Shown here: positions 23,481-35,954 of the stretch, piece by piece
Numbering within the stretch: the first letter of the stretch is position 1
How the letters are laid out: each line of letters starts with the position of its first letter
From: Carallia brachiata
Taxonomy: Eukaryota > Streptophyta > Magnoliopsida > Malpighiales > Rhizophoraceae
Direction: 5' to 3'
NCBI GenBank assembly: GCA_021464245.1
Contig: JADCRB010000031.1
Location: forward strand, 2,951,651 to 3,015,650
DNA: 64,000 nucleotides
Program-made: the position numbers and the translations under genes
Notes under the pieces: generated by a model
What the model was told of the DNA's origin: nothing
The model's database searches: none
What the model saw: only the letters and a program-made list of their open reading frames with translations

Positions 23481-26188
23481 ATTAAGGTGGTATCTGACAC
23501 GGTTGAGTTTCGAGCCGTAATTTTTTGGATTTTGGTTGTTGGGCCTTGCCCTTTTACGACCCAAACAAATGTGCTGTGTTTAGCTAACCTTTTCCTTCAA
23601 AGTCTTGGGCTAGAAAGAGTCTACGAGGCACTGGTCCATAATTGATTTCCCACGTTGTGAGTTAGAGTACCGCTGGGCGTGGAAGGAATTCATCATACGA
23701 TATGACATGAATACATGATGAATTATACCAAGCGTAAATTTTTTTGTATGACACATGTAGCTGCATGGTAAAATTTTCAATTATACACACAAACTATACT
23801 GACATTTAGTTAACCTTGTAAAGTTCGAAAAGATGGGCATACAACTTTTGATATCTAAGGGATATCCCAATTAATATTTAGTGTATATACAAATTTGATT
23901 CAGTTTGATTCGTTAGCTAAATAAATCAAATTTAAACAGTTAAAAGATCAACTCTACTCAACCCATTTATACTCCTGATGATATCTCTAACTAAATAATA
24001 TCCCAAAAAAAATTAAATTACAGACAGTTTAATTGCATTACTCAGTCATATACTCGTATTATTATGCATTGCCATACCCACCAGTGGTTAAGATATATAA
24101 AACATCACAATCACCCTATGAAACGTCCTTTTGATCCCTGATTAGTTGTTACTCCGGTTGAAACTGGTGAACTAAGCAGCAAGCTTTGACATTGCAAAAG
24201 CGAGCTGGTACCAGTTTTGAAGAGTCACTACTTACAAATCAGATTTTAATGTCCTGCCTAGTAATAGTAGCACTGGCATTAGAGAAACCTCCTGAAGATG
24301 CTGTAATCAAGTAGTAAACAAAACACATGTTTCTCCTTCCTATTAAGAAGCAACAATCTTGAATAGCAAATAGTGTATAAAAAATCACAATAGTATATGA
24401 AAAATCACAGTGTTTCAACTGTTATCTAATGATAGTTTAGATATTTATGGATCCTGTACTGCATACTTTTTGAAGTTTAGTGGCCATGAACTCCTTCAGC
24501 ACAAATGTTCGGGTGCGGGTTCCACTGTCGATATCATTACAAAATATAATCGGTTGTATTTTAAATATAACTGCGTTAAATTTTAAAAAAATATTTTTTT
24601 TAAAAAATTATAAAACTAAAATTTAAAATTAAATAGGTATTATTCTAAAATTTAAATTATAAATTCTATATGGTATTTATTAAAACAAAAAACAATTATT
24701 TTTTCTAAAATATTCAATATGATTACGTTAAATCGGCAAGTGGATATATATATACACACATTTGTGTCGAGGCACCATCCAAGACATACCATTGGGGTGC
24801 CAATCTTTTCAAAGTTCCAAGTTAAAATTGCAGTTTTAACATTATGCATTTTCCAGTTTACTACTGCTGGACTACAAAATATTTCATATTAATTATTATT
24901 TGCAATCCATTTAATTGTTCATTAAGGAACAATTGGGTTGGGTCAAAAGAAAACAATGACATCCAAACTTGCTAGAAAGTCCCTGGCAATTTCCATGCGA
25001 CAAGAAGCCAAGCAATTCTCAATGCCTTACCACATGAAAATTTTTATGCAGACTCAACTGTCAAAAACTCAAAGGCTAATGGTCCCAATTTGATTCCATG
25101 TTTAGGCCTCTCCACTAGCTAAGAGCAGAGTGTTGTGCAGGACCGCCCGTGTCTGCCTCACTCACATTCATCGGCAAATTCTGTGAAAGCACTGTTGGAT
25201 TTCAGGATCACTTTCACTTTCTTCTTTTGTCTCCATTGCTATTGCTTGACAAAGTTGGAGAAATTTTTGAAAAATAGCCTTTTTCGCCTGAAGTGCCCCA
25301 TGGTCCTTACCCTTGTTTTTTTGGACAAATCTTACCTTGAAAACAATAATAATCCACCATTAGCCAACCAAACTTGAATAGATAAAAGCTTACAGATTCC
25401 TTCCATTAAAACAAGAAAAGAAACAAAGCAAATTACTTTATAGGTAAGTCATTAGCGCAATTGATAACAATCTTTAAGACCCACTTGTCAGGCTGGTAGG
25501 TGGAGAAAAAGGATGAACATTTTGATATAAAACAGATATTGGTGCCTGCTTTATCGAACAGAAGGTTATCCAGCACTAATTATCCTGATTTTTTAATTGA
25601 GCAAATGGACCCTTACGATAAGATCCTAGGGGATTAAAAATTGAGCCTTTCTTTAATTGGTTTGATTTGCAAAGAATATTACTAATATCTGAGAATCCGA
25701 ATCATTCCTCCTAAGTAAGCATTGCACGAACTATTGCCTTTGAATAATTGGCCCGTATCATTATGCCATAAAATATTGCACCCCTTTCAAAAATCAATTC
25801 AATAATGTAACAAATCTTGAATAGATTTATATACTTCCTAGATGATCAGGGAAAAAAAAAAACAAAACAAAAAAGGTGATCAGAAAAAGGAAAAGGACCC
25901 ACCCAGTTAAGGTTTTTGGTTCTATTAGCTTACTCAAGAGATGATCACTAACTACATATTATAATGGAATAGAAAAAAGATAATGTAAGCTTTGGTCGCA
26001 CATCATCATTACAAAAACATAAACCTGTGGACATCACTTTCAACAGTTACCACTTTCTATTACAACAAGAAGAGAACTACTAAGTGAAAAAAAAAAAAAA
26101 AATCCATATTCAAAGATGGCATTCGGCTACCATTTCATCTGCTTTAAGACTGACGATGCTCTTAAGTAATTTCCTTGTATAAGAACTG
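23481..26188. other. AT-rich intergenic DNA
   Basis: No recognisable gene. The last roughly 90 bases before 26188 are probably the 3' untranslated region of the FLZ gene. A short TA/CA run lies near 24744-24760. Confidence 0.45.
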
Positions 26189-27262
26189 TCAGGAACAGGT
26201 TCCATAGACATCATCAGGCTCCAATTTATCCATTCCCTCTTCTAACATCATCTCCTGGTGCCGGCATTCGCAGCTGCAAAATGCTTTTTCACCTCTGGAA
26301 AAGATTTTAATCGTCAATTTAGATTGAAACAGTCAGCAGATGAAAAGATGAAACTGAACTATGGGGGTATAATTTAACAGAAAAAGTAGATTCCAACGAA
26401 GCTGAACTAAATTCAGACTTGTCAACATGTTTTTATCCAAATGAACAAACAGACTGCAATACTATAATCAAAATGCAAGCAAAAAAAAATCACATGAATT
26501 ACTTCCAGATGCTAATTTGAACCAACCTGTACATGTAGATATCTTTCCCGGGCCCAAGATTTTTCTTACAAGCGTAACAGAAGCTCAAAAAGCTGTCAGA
26601 TGGATAACTAGTTGTTGCATCTCCAAAGAACCCATTGCTCTCTTTCCTTGAATCAGAGAACCCAACAACACCGCAACAGCTTTCAACGATGCAATTGTCA
26701 AAAATATGGGTTGTTCTGGGGTTTGGTCCATACGAGATTACGCAAGTATAATCCTCAGAGAGCTCCATCTCGCTTGCAGAAAGACACCTGGAGAAAGCCC
26801 TGGTCGAAATTGGACTATCCATGCCCGAATTATCTGACCCGAATGTCGATTTCTTCACCGAGGGAGACTCGGCTGGTGGAAGAAATGAAGGGCGTAACGG
26901 AGGGATTTGGATCTTCAACTGCGATCCGAATAGAACCATCCTGGTTTCGGGTTTTGACAAAGTGGGGTCAGTTTTATGGTCATCAAGAGCATCAACGAGT
27001 CCAAGACAAATGGCTTTTGAGTCCAGTTTGTCCCAGTGGCGGCCAGCTCGGGTTCTGGGGTTTTAGAGGAAGGGTTTGGGTCAGACCAGAAGGGGGTTTT
27101 AAGGCCAGAGAAGAGTTTGGTATCCAGAATAGACGTCGGGCTCATGGCTGCCTCAGTCGTTTCAGAGAAATTCTTGAACGTGAAGCCAGTGAACAATCTT
27201 GGAAATGAAGGAGGTTTTCTGTATTGGCCTTTTGGAGATGGGTTTGAGCTGCAGTCAGCCAT
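26189..27262 (-). CDS. FCS-like zinc finger (FLZ/DUF581) protein, one apparent frameshift
   Basis: There are two coding exons on the minus strand: 27262-26527 and 26294-26189, with GT-AG borders. The FLZ domain straddles the intron. FLSFCYACKKNLGPGKDIYMYR lies in exon 1 and GEKAFCSCECRHQEMM in exon 2, giving the C-x2-C ... FCS-x-C zinc-binding pattern. FLZ proteins are plant-specific adaptors that bind SnRK1 kinase subunits in energy and stress signalling. Upstream, SPTSILDTK and MVLFGSQLKIQIPPL are family-typical N-terminal motifs. Exon 1 is one base short of frame. The N-terminal frame (from MADCSSNP) and the frame with LDSKAICLGLVDALDD meet near 27035-27065. Repaired length would be near 280 aa. 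Either the allele is broken or the reference has a one-base error. A 3' splice site near 27318 suggests an intron in the 5' UTR. Confidence 0.85.
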
Positions 27263-30163
27263 TACAGCTTCCTTACTTCTTGTTGCTCGAGATCACTTAA
27301 AATAACACACAGTTCCCTCTGCAATCCAATCAGAAGTTAATCAAAAGGTAAATGAAACAATTTACTAATTACTCTGAAAAAAAAGCTAAAGCAATTTGTT
27401 TATGGTAGAGAGAGAGAAAGAGAAAGAAAGAACTGAAAAAGATTTGGTTTTTACCCAAGAATAGCCAATGTTGAGACTTCCAAGTTCCAATTATTTACGA
27501 CAGAAATTAGTCAGCTTGTGATGTATCTGAAGCCCATAATAGGATCCATGAATCTGTCTCTCTCTTTCCTGCACTATTTCTCTGTGATAGCTTCCATTTC
27601 TATGCTATGACCAAGGACACACAAAAAAAGGAAAGCAAATAGCAATAGAATGGAGAAAAAGATTCCCTTTTTCCCCGACTTTCTCGCTCCTTCTGCCTCA
27701 ATTTCTCAGGAGGAATCGCAGTTCTGCACAGAGAACCGAAATACAAAGAGGCATTCACGGGTCATGATCATGACGATGATCAGGTGACCAGACGTGCATG
27801 CACCAGCAGACAGAGGGAAGCGAAACCGTACAAGAGGTTTTTGTATTATCTGCAATTTGTAAAGCTTCTTTATTCTTTCTTTTGCTTTCCCCTTTTTACA
27901 AACTCCATTATTTTGCAAGTGTCTGCTGGTGTTTCTTTTCAGCCAAACAGAGCAGAAATAATCACCGCTGGTTTTACCATTAGGAAAAAAAAACAAAGAA
28001 AAGAAAAGACAAGAAATTTGCCAAATTCAAAGGTTATAAAGAAAAGTAAACAAACACTTTAACACCCACCACTAGCACATGAACCCAAAAAATTCACAAA
28101 ATTGAAGCCCAACAAGGAAAAAAAAAAGAAAAGAAAAGAAAAGGACAGGACCCTTTCTAACTCTGTTAAAATCACTTTTTCCTTGGTGGGTTATCTATTT
28201 ACCATACGTTCTGGCTCCTTAAACCACACTATTCAGTGTTTTCCATCATTCAGAGACCTGAAAAATCGCCACTAAGCTGCAGAGAGCGAGGACAGTGAAT
28301 GAATGTGAAGAAAGAGGGGTGATGTTATTGCGTTGGTGGTGGTGTGGAAGGCCTTTGTTTGGATGCTGGGTGTGGGTGTGGGTGTGGGTGTGGGAATGGG
28401 ATCTTTCAACAGAGTGCGTGTGCTTGGGAATCAGTGGTTTTCGATTACAACCCACTCCCTCTGACTCTATGCCTGAAATGGCAGTTTTTTCACGTCTGCC
28501 TCTGCGAGCAGTGTCTGTGCTGAGAGCACTGCCGTTGCTGAATTTACGTAGGCTTCCACGACCATATAAAGAAGCCCGAACAATCACGAGTCAGTGCTGA
28601 CGTAAAAACTCGTTTAGCCTTGCAGTGTACTATTAGTCGTGTTTGTGTACAACTTCTACACGCCAGAACGTACAAAACTTGAATAATATACAACTGTATT
28701 AAATTATTTGAGGTAAGAGTTTAATAATATTTTAATATATTTTTTTTTAATGTTAGATTTAAATTTAAGTTTTAATTTTTATGCTAGGGTAATACTAACC
28801 TCCAACTTTATCCATTGTAATTTAGTATTGATTTTAAATTTGTTAACATTATAAATAACTTAAAAGAGTCATATTCGAATTCAGCAGTGTTTGAATGATA
28901 GCCTATCTTTTTAAGAGTAGTTGAATGAGATATCTTGACGATCCAAATATCGGTTTTAGTCCAAAAATTAATAATTAATATACCTATAATAATCTTTTTT
29001 TAACAATAAAAAAAAATAATTGTACTAAAAACATGAATACTACTTCTAAAAAAACAGATGGTAAATTTCATGAAAATAGGAAAAATTAATTTTTATATAA
29101 TTTATAATTTAATGAATTTTTAAATATATCATTATCCTTGTTTTGGACTAAAAATTAATCATCAATAGAAAGTTGCAAGAATTAAACTGATACATTAAAA
29201 TATAATTAGGCGGTTCGTACAATAATGATCTCACGTAATAACACCATTATGTGGTCTAAAAAATTTATTCAGTCAATCAAAACTGTTCACGACCCAATCC
29301 CCTCCTCACCCGAAAGTAAAAAAACTTTCTAAATGGTGAAGGAAAAATTTTATTTCCACATTCTGTAAAAGGATTCAATCCATAGCCCATTCGGAATGAC
29401 GTGGATTGCATTAGAAAAAAAATTGATTTTTTTAAAAAATAAAAATTTAGAATAATACTAAATATTTTTAAGGTAACATTGAATATATTTTAGTTTTAAT
29501 TTTAGTTTGAAATGAAAAAAGGAAGAAAAAAAGAAAATCTGGATGAAATCTAGCCAGATTCTCAATCCATATACCAAAAGCTTCTTTCCTTATGGTTATC
29601 TACTTTGCACATTTCCTCGGTGCATAAGTAGCTGTTTACATTATATAATAATTAAACACGAGGCAATTCGTGTAACCACCCTAATGACTGCAATGCAGTT
29701 GAAAAATCGAAGATAAGGATTCATTTTCCAGGCATTCTTCACGGGACGAACGTTTTTCATAACAAAAAATTTTGATATTCGTATTTTAATAGTCATATTT
29801 AATATACATATTATAATAGATTTATTTATTTATGTAACAAAATTGATAAAATATGATATAAGAAATTAATACGTAATTTTTTATCACAAAAACAATAAGA
29901 ATTATTGTAAAATAATTAAATTCGTTACAAAAAATATATTTTATATATATCATTTTTATACGAATATATGTGTATGAAACTGAACCCTTTTTATAATCTT
30001 ATAACCACCTCACGATCGATTTGGTTTCAACCGACTCAACGTAAACAACTGAACCTAAAATTTGGAACTTAACCCACTCCCATTGCACCCACCTTCTTGG
30101 CTCTTTGCCTTAGCGAAACTCAAATCGGATGCGCATGCCTCTGCTGTCGTTGTTGTGGTAGGG
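27263..30163. other. FLZ 5' flank and AT-rich intergenic DNA
   Basis: 27263 to about 28600 is probably 5' UTR, 5' UTR intron and promoter of the FLZ gene. Chance ORFs overlap on both strands here. From about 28640 the DNA becomes AT-rich with no recognisable feature. Confidence 0.45.
28368..28400 (+). promoter_or_regulatory. G-quadruplex-capable (GGGTGT)n repeat upstream of the FLZ gene
   Basis: Six GGG tracts are separated by three-base loops (tgt four times, then aat) on the plus strand, opposite to the FLZ transcript. The array lies about 1.1 kb upstream of the FLZ start codon, in what may be its promoter or first untranslated exon. The pattern meets the usual G4 rule. A regulatory effect is inference. 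Confidence 0.55.
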
Positions 30164-30164
30164 C

Positions 30165-31011
30165 TGGTAGAGCTGCAAACGAGTCAAATTGAGTTGAGTC
30201 TGACTAGATTTAGGTGTGTGCTCGTTTATTAAATGAATCTAAAAATGAAGTTTGGTATTAGTATCATTTACGAACGAGTCGAACTTGAGCTGAACTTACT
30301 GTTATCGAACCGAATTTTAAATTTTTAACAAATTATATTATTCAATTTTATAATACCAATAAAACAATTAAAATTAAAAAATTTTATTATTATATAAAAT
30401 GAAAGGATACAAATCATTTATTTAAATAAAATTAAATAATTAAAAATAAATATTCAATTTTAATATACAAATGTAAATATATGTAATATATAATTTTGAA
30501 AATAGGCTTGATAAAATAATTTAAAATAAATAAATGTTTAATTTTAATATTTAGTTAAACGAATAAACTCAACTCAAGTTCTTAACAAACTAAATTACTG
30601 AACTGTTACGAATGTATTGGCTTACTTGTAACCTTAATTACACACAAGTCTTGTCTACGTAAGTGTATGAAATAAAATAGATAACTCTAAATTGGTAATT
30701 ATTTATACTAAAATTTAAATGATATAATTAAGTGTGATTAATACATTAAATGAGCTAATAACGTTACATATTAAACAAGTTATTAATAATATATTCGTCG
30801 AATTTTAAATGAGTTTTAAACAAATTGTTCACGATGTTAAACCGAACCGAACCTACCCCGTTCAGACTCAACTCATTTATTAAACGAATTTTACTTTTAA
30901 ACTTGTGTATCACTCGTTTAGTTAAATGTACAAGTCAAAGCAAAACTTTTATTGAATCAAACTGAACTACTGAATTTTTAACAAACGTATCAATTCGCTT
31001 ATAACCTACCA
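30165..31011. repeat. Possible MITE-type repeat with tggtag ends
   Basis: The left end tggtagagctgcaaacgagt resembles the reverse complement of the right end (caattcgcttataacctacca). The interior has several gaactTGAGCT-like and ctcgttta-like phrases on both strands, common in a widespread plant repeat type. No target duplication was identified. Confidence 0.4.
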
Positions 31012-32159
31012 AAAGCGTTGGCCTTTAGGAGTGGGGACTCCTCAGGCCTGAAAATGCTTAGTCGGGTCTCATTTAATTCCCAATTTAAATGGGCCCGACT
31101 TCACGGAAGGCCCCACCTATGAAATGGGGCTCATTTACTATTACCGCGTATTTAAGGTGGTAATCACATTCAGATCAAGAAACATTTTTTTTTATTCAAA
31201 ATTTTTAAATTTATACTAACTTATTAACAAAAATAAATAGTTCAAGAAGTTAAAAATTTAATATTATTTAAATTATAAACTTATGGCCAAAGCAGAATAT
31301 CTTGCCACAATAATAATGGTCTTCGTTGGCAACAACATAATGGTAAAATAATTGTCTGTGAAATAAAATAATGGTAAAACATAATGAAATAAAATAATAT
31401 TTTTTGATCTAGGAAAAAATTGCGTAGTCATATAATAATAAGTAAAAAATTAGTATATAAAAATTTAAATTATTAAATTTTAAAAAATATATTGAATTAA
31501 AAAAATTAAATAAATTATTAAATTAACTGTGTGTTTTCTATATGTTATATATTACGTGATTATAAAGCGGTGTCCCTAAAAAATAATAATAATAATTGTC
31601 TAAATGGAAGACGATGTCCTTCTCATTTTAAGTGACTGTATTACCCTTCAACATTTCACGGTAAAGGCAATAAAAGTAGGGAAATTTTCATTTTGATTCT
31701 ATTTCTTAAGTAAGTATAATTTATTTATAATTTTATACTATATAATAAATAAAATTTACTTAAATAAAAAAATTAAAAATAATATTTAAATAATATTAAA
31801 TTATAAATTAATTTTACTTTGAAAAAATAAAATTAAGGAATACCATAAAGTAGAGCTCTAAGCCTATGACTAATTTTGGGAATTAACTTCTCACGGAGGC
31901 ACAGGCACGGTACGGTGGGATCCAAGATCAGGGGGACCAACGAGACGATGGTTGTTCGGTTGTTTGCAATTGTCCGCTCCACCATCGTCGTTACCGAGCC
32001 AGAAACAGACATAGGCCTACCATGCTGTTATTGTGTTTTTCTTCAATTGCAAAAAGGCCAATGCGGGATGGCTTCATTAAATTGTTGTTTGAATGATTTC
32101 TTAAATGCATCTGTTGATGCAGAAATCTGAATTAGGTATTAATTATGGGTGATTCTTCA
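31012..32159. other. Intergenic DNA, no gene recognised
   Basis: Mostly AT-rich. The 84-codon plus ORF at 31876-32130 has no recognisable domain. Confidence 0.4.
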
Positions 32160-32168
32160 TTATTTGTC

Positions 32169-32680
32169 AAAGTTAAATGCATTTTTGTCTAATGTGGTTT
32201 GATTATTTTACATATTACCCTCACGTAGTTTTAATTTAAGTATTAAACTTTCTTATAGTTTTTAATTTTGAAAATTAAATTTCTAACAGTAATTTCTTCA
32301 ATCTATTAACAGAAATTAATTATAATTACGTTATTTTATAATAATAAATATTTTATTATATTTCACATAAATATTAATCATGAATGCTATTATGAATATT
32401 ATTTTAAATATTTTATATCAATATGTACAGTATACTGAAAATAAAAAAATTGTAAAAAAAATAATGTAGAATGTAGTTAAAATATACACCAAAATTTAAT
32501 TTGAGAAATATATAACATTTTTTTTAGTAGAGAAAAAATAACATTTACAATGTACTTTTAATTAATTTCTGTTAATAAATTTAAGAAATTATTGCTAGAG
32601 GAGTTAATTGTCAAAATTGAAAACTACTGAGATAACATGTAAAACAATCAAATTATAGGGAGTTAAAATACATTTAACCC
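32169..32680. mobile_element. MITE of ~0.5 kb, copy A, 9-bp target duplication
   Basis: The ends aaagttaaatgcat and atacatttaaccc are inverted repeats that extend imperfectly for over 150 bases. The nonamer ttatttgtc flanks it at 32160-32168 and 32681-32689. Nine-base duplications with long inverted ends fit a Mutator-type MITE. A related copy lies in the opposite orientation at about 35437-35946. Confidence 0.75.
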
Positions 32681-32689
32681 TTATTTGTC

Positions 32690-33433
32690 TTAGTTAAGAG
32701 GTATAGAATAAATATATAAGGTAGTTATAGAATTATTTAATAAAATTGTGACAAATTTATCTACTTGGAATCTTGCTTACTACCAACACAAAAATGCGGG
32801 ACAAAAAAATTCGTGCCGCATGGATTACAAGGTTAGGGAGAATTAATGTTCGCAATTTCACTTGACCATACTCTTCCATATGTACACATTGCTAACATAT
32901 TGATTTGAGATTGAATTATAAAATTGACTGGAGTTCTAAGGTTGGCAGCACCAACAACAAATGATTATCCCTTTTATTTTATTGAGCTACTTATATTTGT
33001 GGAAAGAGTACTGCTACGTGGACAAAAAAAATAAAATATAGAACATACCGAAAATTTTTTGTGTGCAACCATGTATTTTCTTTGTGCAATGAGATGTTAA
33101 ATTTCTATAACAAAAAAATAAATGAAAAATATTTTTAAATTTTATTACAATAATTTAATATCTTATTATACAAATAAACTAATTGATTATACAAAAATAC
33201 AAATTTTCGTCTCATTCATGTCTTTCTCTTTCTCTCCACCTACTTTTTCCCTCGTGGAAATAAAGCGAAGTAGCATGAATAAAGACATACGGCACCAAAA
33301 TTCTGGATTTCCTTTTAATGTGTACGGTGTCCTTCCCGATATATTAATGAAAAAAAAAAAAAAAGGTGATGAATGAATCAAAGGCAAATCAACCTTCACG
33401 CTCGGATTTGCTCAAAAAAAGAAAAACACTCTA
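32690..33433. other. Intergenic DNA upstream of the tRNA 3' end
   Basis: AT-rich, with no gene seen. The last bases before the tRNA hold an A run on the plus strand (33422-33426) that is a T run on the tRNA strand and serves as its terminator. Confidence 0.4.
33422..33426 (-). terminator. Pol III terminator of tRNA-Arg
   Basis: Five consecutive T on the transcribed strand about seven bases after the mature 3' end of the tRNA. A longer T run follows. Confidence 0.7.
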
Positions 33434-33506
33434 CACGCTCGGTGGGACTCGAACCCACAATCGTCTGATTAGAAGTCAGACGCCTTATCCATTAGGCCAC
33501 GAGCGC
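33434..33506 (-). tRNA. tRNA-Arg (UCU)
   Basis: The 73-nt gene on the minus strand folds as a complete cloverleaf. The acceptor stem pairs GCGCTCG with CGAGCGT, before a final G discriminator. The A box is TGGCCTAATGG and the B box GGTTCGAGTCC. The anticodon loop CTTCTAA places UCU at plus-strand 33471-33473, so it reads AGA codons. No intron is present and CCA is not encoded, as expected for a nuclear gene. A TTTTT tract shortly downstream is a Pol III terminator. Confidence 0.97.
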
Positions 33507-34084
33507 AGCCTGGTGGTTAGCTCGAACAAATAAATATAAATTCTAAATAAAATAGATTTCAACATAAACGAAATTTCATCTGCCGTGATTCCATGAGTAT
33601 TAACAAAGCAATTGTTTTAGAAATATTTCGCTAATTTTTTTTGGGTTAAAAGTTTATGGTTTTGTAGAAAATTAAAAGGAAAGAAAGAGAGAGAGAGGGA
33701 GACAGAGAGAATCAATCAAACGAAGCTCAACAAATAAAAAAACGCAAAACGAGAAAAAGATAAAGAAAGGAGGGGTAAAAGCAGCGAAAGCGAAAAAGAA
33801 AAAGAAACGGGACCAAAAAGAAAAAGAAATAAGAAAATAATATTGACAATTAAAAAATGTCATCCTTTTCTTTTTTTTTAACTGAAAAAAAATATATTAT
33901 AAATATATCAATTATTATATTTATGAGTTAAAATCAAAACCTATTTAAATACTCTATTAAATTATTTTTATAAAAATAAACGTAATACTTAAATAATATT
34001 GACTTTAATACAACTCTTTCGCAGCTTGACGTAAACCTTCAAGTCTAACATAAGTAAGGACACCTATTAAACGATCACATGGAA

Positions 34085-34125
34085 TAATAAATATCATCCT
34101 TTTCAGTTTTCAAATTCAAGGGGCT
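34085..34125 (+). repeat. Direct repeat flanking the fold-back element, left
   Basis: A 41-base block beginning taataaatatcatccttttc matches 35248-35288 with two substitutions. It lies just outside the inverted-repeat arms. Confidence 0.85.
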
Positions 34126-34146
34126 CAAAAAAAAAAAATTACTTTA

Positions 34147-35247
34147 TCTGGAATAAAGTTAATTTGATCCACCACATTTTATTTTATTTAAATTTTATCT
34201 ATAACATTTTTTTGTTAAATTTAGTCCATAACGTTACGTCCGTTAGTCTAATTTGGTCTTTCCGTCCATAATATCGTTAACTCTACTGACGTGACATAAC
34301 AAAATTTGACACGTCAACAATGTTTTCATGTCAGCATGTTACATCAACATCTGTTGCTGACGTGGCATAAGTATAAAAATTAATTTTAACCCACAATATT
34401 TCAGTTTATTTTAAATTTCACTTATAACGTTTTTTTTGTTAAAATTAGTTCATAACGTTATATCTTTTAATCTAATTTGATCTTTTCGTACATAATGTTG
34501 TTAACTCAGTAAATATGATGTGACGAAGTATGACACATCAATAATTTTTGTCTATGTCAACATGTCACGTTTGCAGTAAAATTTTAAAATCCAAACCAAA
34601 CATTTATACTGAAAATTACACTCTCCAAATTCAAACAAAATAAAAAACTAAAATTCATAAATATATATCCACTTGAATACCTTTATTTTTTTAGCAAAAA
34701 AATAAATTAATAAAATTCAACAAAAGTCATTGTTATCTTTATCTTTAAAATTTTTTTTCTGTTGTTGTCACTATTTTCTCGTCAAATCATCGCTGTTGCC
34801 TCTAACCACCATTAGCATTGTCAGTACGGAGCCATCTCTTTGAAAAAAAATTAATGACGTATCAAATTCTATCACGCTATATCAGCGAAGTTAACGACGT
34901 TATATACGAAAAAAATCAAATTAGACTAAAAGATATAATGTTATGGACTAATTTTAACAAAAAAAATTATGGTTAAAATTTAAAATAAACTGAAAAATTG
35001 TGGATCAAATTAACATTTATACTTATGCCATGTCAGCAACAGATGTTAACGTGGTATACTAATGTGAAAAAGTTGATGACGTGTCAAAGTCCGTCATGCC
35101 ACATCAATAGGGTTAATGACGTTATGGGCGAAGGATTAAATTAGATTAACGGACGTAACATTATAGACTAAATTTAAAAAAAAAAAGATATTATGGATGA
35201 AATTTAAAATAAAATAAAACGTGATGGGTTAAATTGACTTTTATTTC
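34147..35247. repeat. Large fold-back (inverted-repeat) element
   Basis: The left arm, about 34147-34560, and the right arm, about 34842-35247, are reverse complements at roughly 80 per cent by eye, around a spacer of about 280 bases. Within each arm a unit of about 240 bases occurs twice, containing phrases such as taacgttacgtccgtta and ctgttgctgacgtggcataa. Such repeats, with tandem subunits in the terminal arms, are typical of fold-back or Mutator-like non-autonomous elements. No ORF of note is present. Confidence 0.75.
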
Positions 35248-35288
35248 TAATAAATATCATCTTTTTCAGTTTTCAAATTCAAGGGACT
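35248..35288 (+). repeat. Direct repeat flanking the fold-back element, right
   Basis: This is the partner of the block at 34085-34125. It begins taataaatatcatctttttc. Confidence 0.85.
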
Positions 35289-35436
35289 AAAAAAAAAAAA
35301 AAAAAAAAAAAGCGGCCGTGCCCCATGCCTTTCAGAACAAACATTTGCTTGATAACAAAATATAGGATGTCGTTTCGAGGAGTGCCGTTTAAAGTAACTG
35401 AGTTACCACGCAGGAGAATTATTATCCACACATAAT

Positions 35437-35946
35437 GGGTTAAATAAATTTAATGCCATGTCATCTTTCTCTCATTTTAATTTAGGTATTAAATTTTATT
35501 TTAATTTCAAGTTCTGTAATTTATTTTCATAGTCAATATTTTATTAGATTTATTAATAAAAATTAGTCAAAATTATATTATTTTATAATTATTATTTTTT
35601 TGTTAAAAATATATTATATATTTCTCAATTTAAATTTTAGTATATACTTTAAATATATTTTACATTATTTTCTTCACAAGCTTTATTGTTTCAATATAGT
35701 GTATATGTTGATATAGAGATATTTTAAACAATATTTATAATTAATTTTTATATAAAATATAATAAAATTCTTACAATCATAAAATAATGTAATTATAACT
35801 AATTTTTATTAATAATTTAACAAATTACCGTCAATGGGTTAATTACTAAAATTGAAAAGTATAATAGGGTTTATTGTCTAAATTAAAATCATAAAAGGAT
35901 AAAATGTAAATCAATCAAACTACATAAAGGTTAAATGCATTTAACC
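35437..35946. mobile_element. MITE of ~0.5 kb, copy B, reverse orientation to copy A
   Basis: The ends gggttaaataaatttaa and ggttaaatgcatttaacc resemble each other as inverted repeats. The core matches the reverse complement of the element at 32169-32680 (for example the phrase caatttaaattttagtatat). No clean target duplication was found, so one end may be eroded. Confidence 0.65.
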
Positions 35947-35954
35947 TTAAAATA

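Noticed and set aside
26612..27208. 198-codon plus ORF
   Set aside because: Antisense to exon 1 of the FLZ gene, whose domain on the minus strand is clear.
28246..28600. Overlapping 113- and 101-codon ORFs on opposite strands
   Set aside because: Both read through the (GGGTGT)n repeat. No domain and no conserved start. More likely FLZ promoter or leader.
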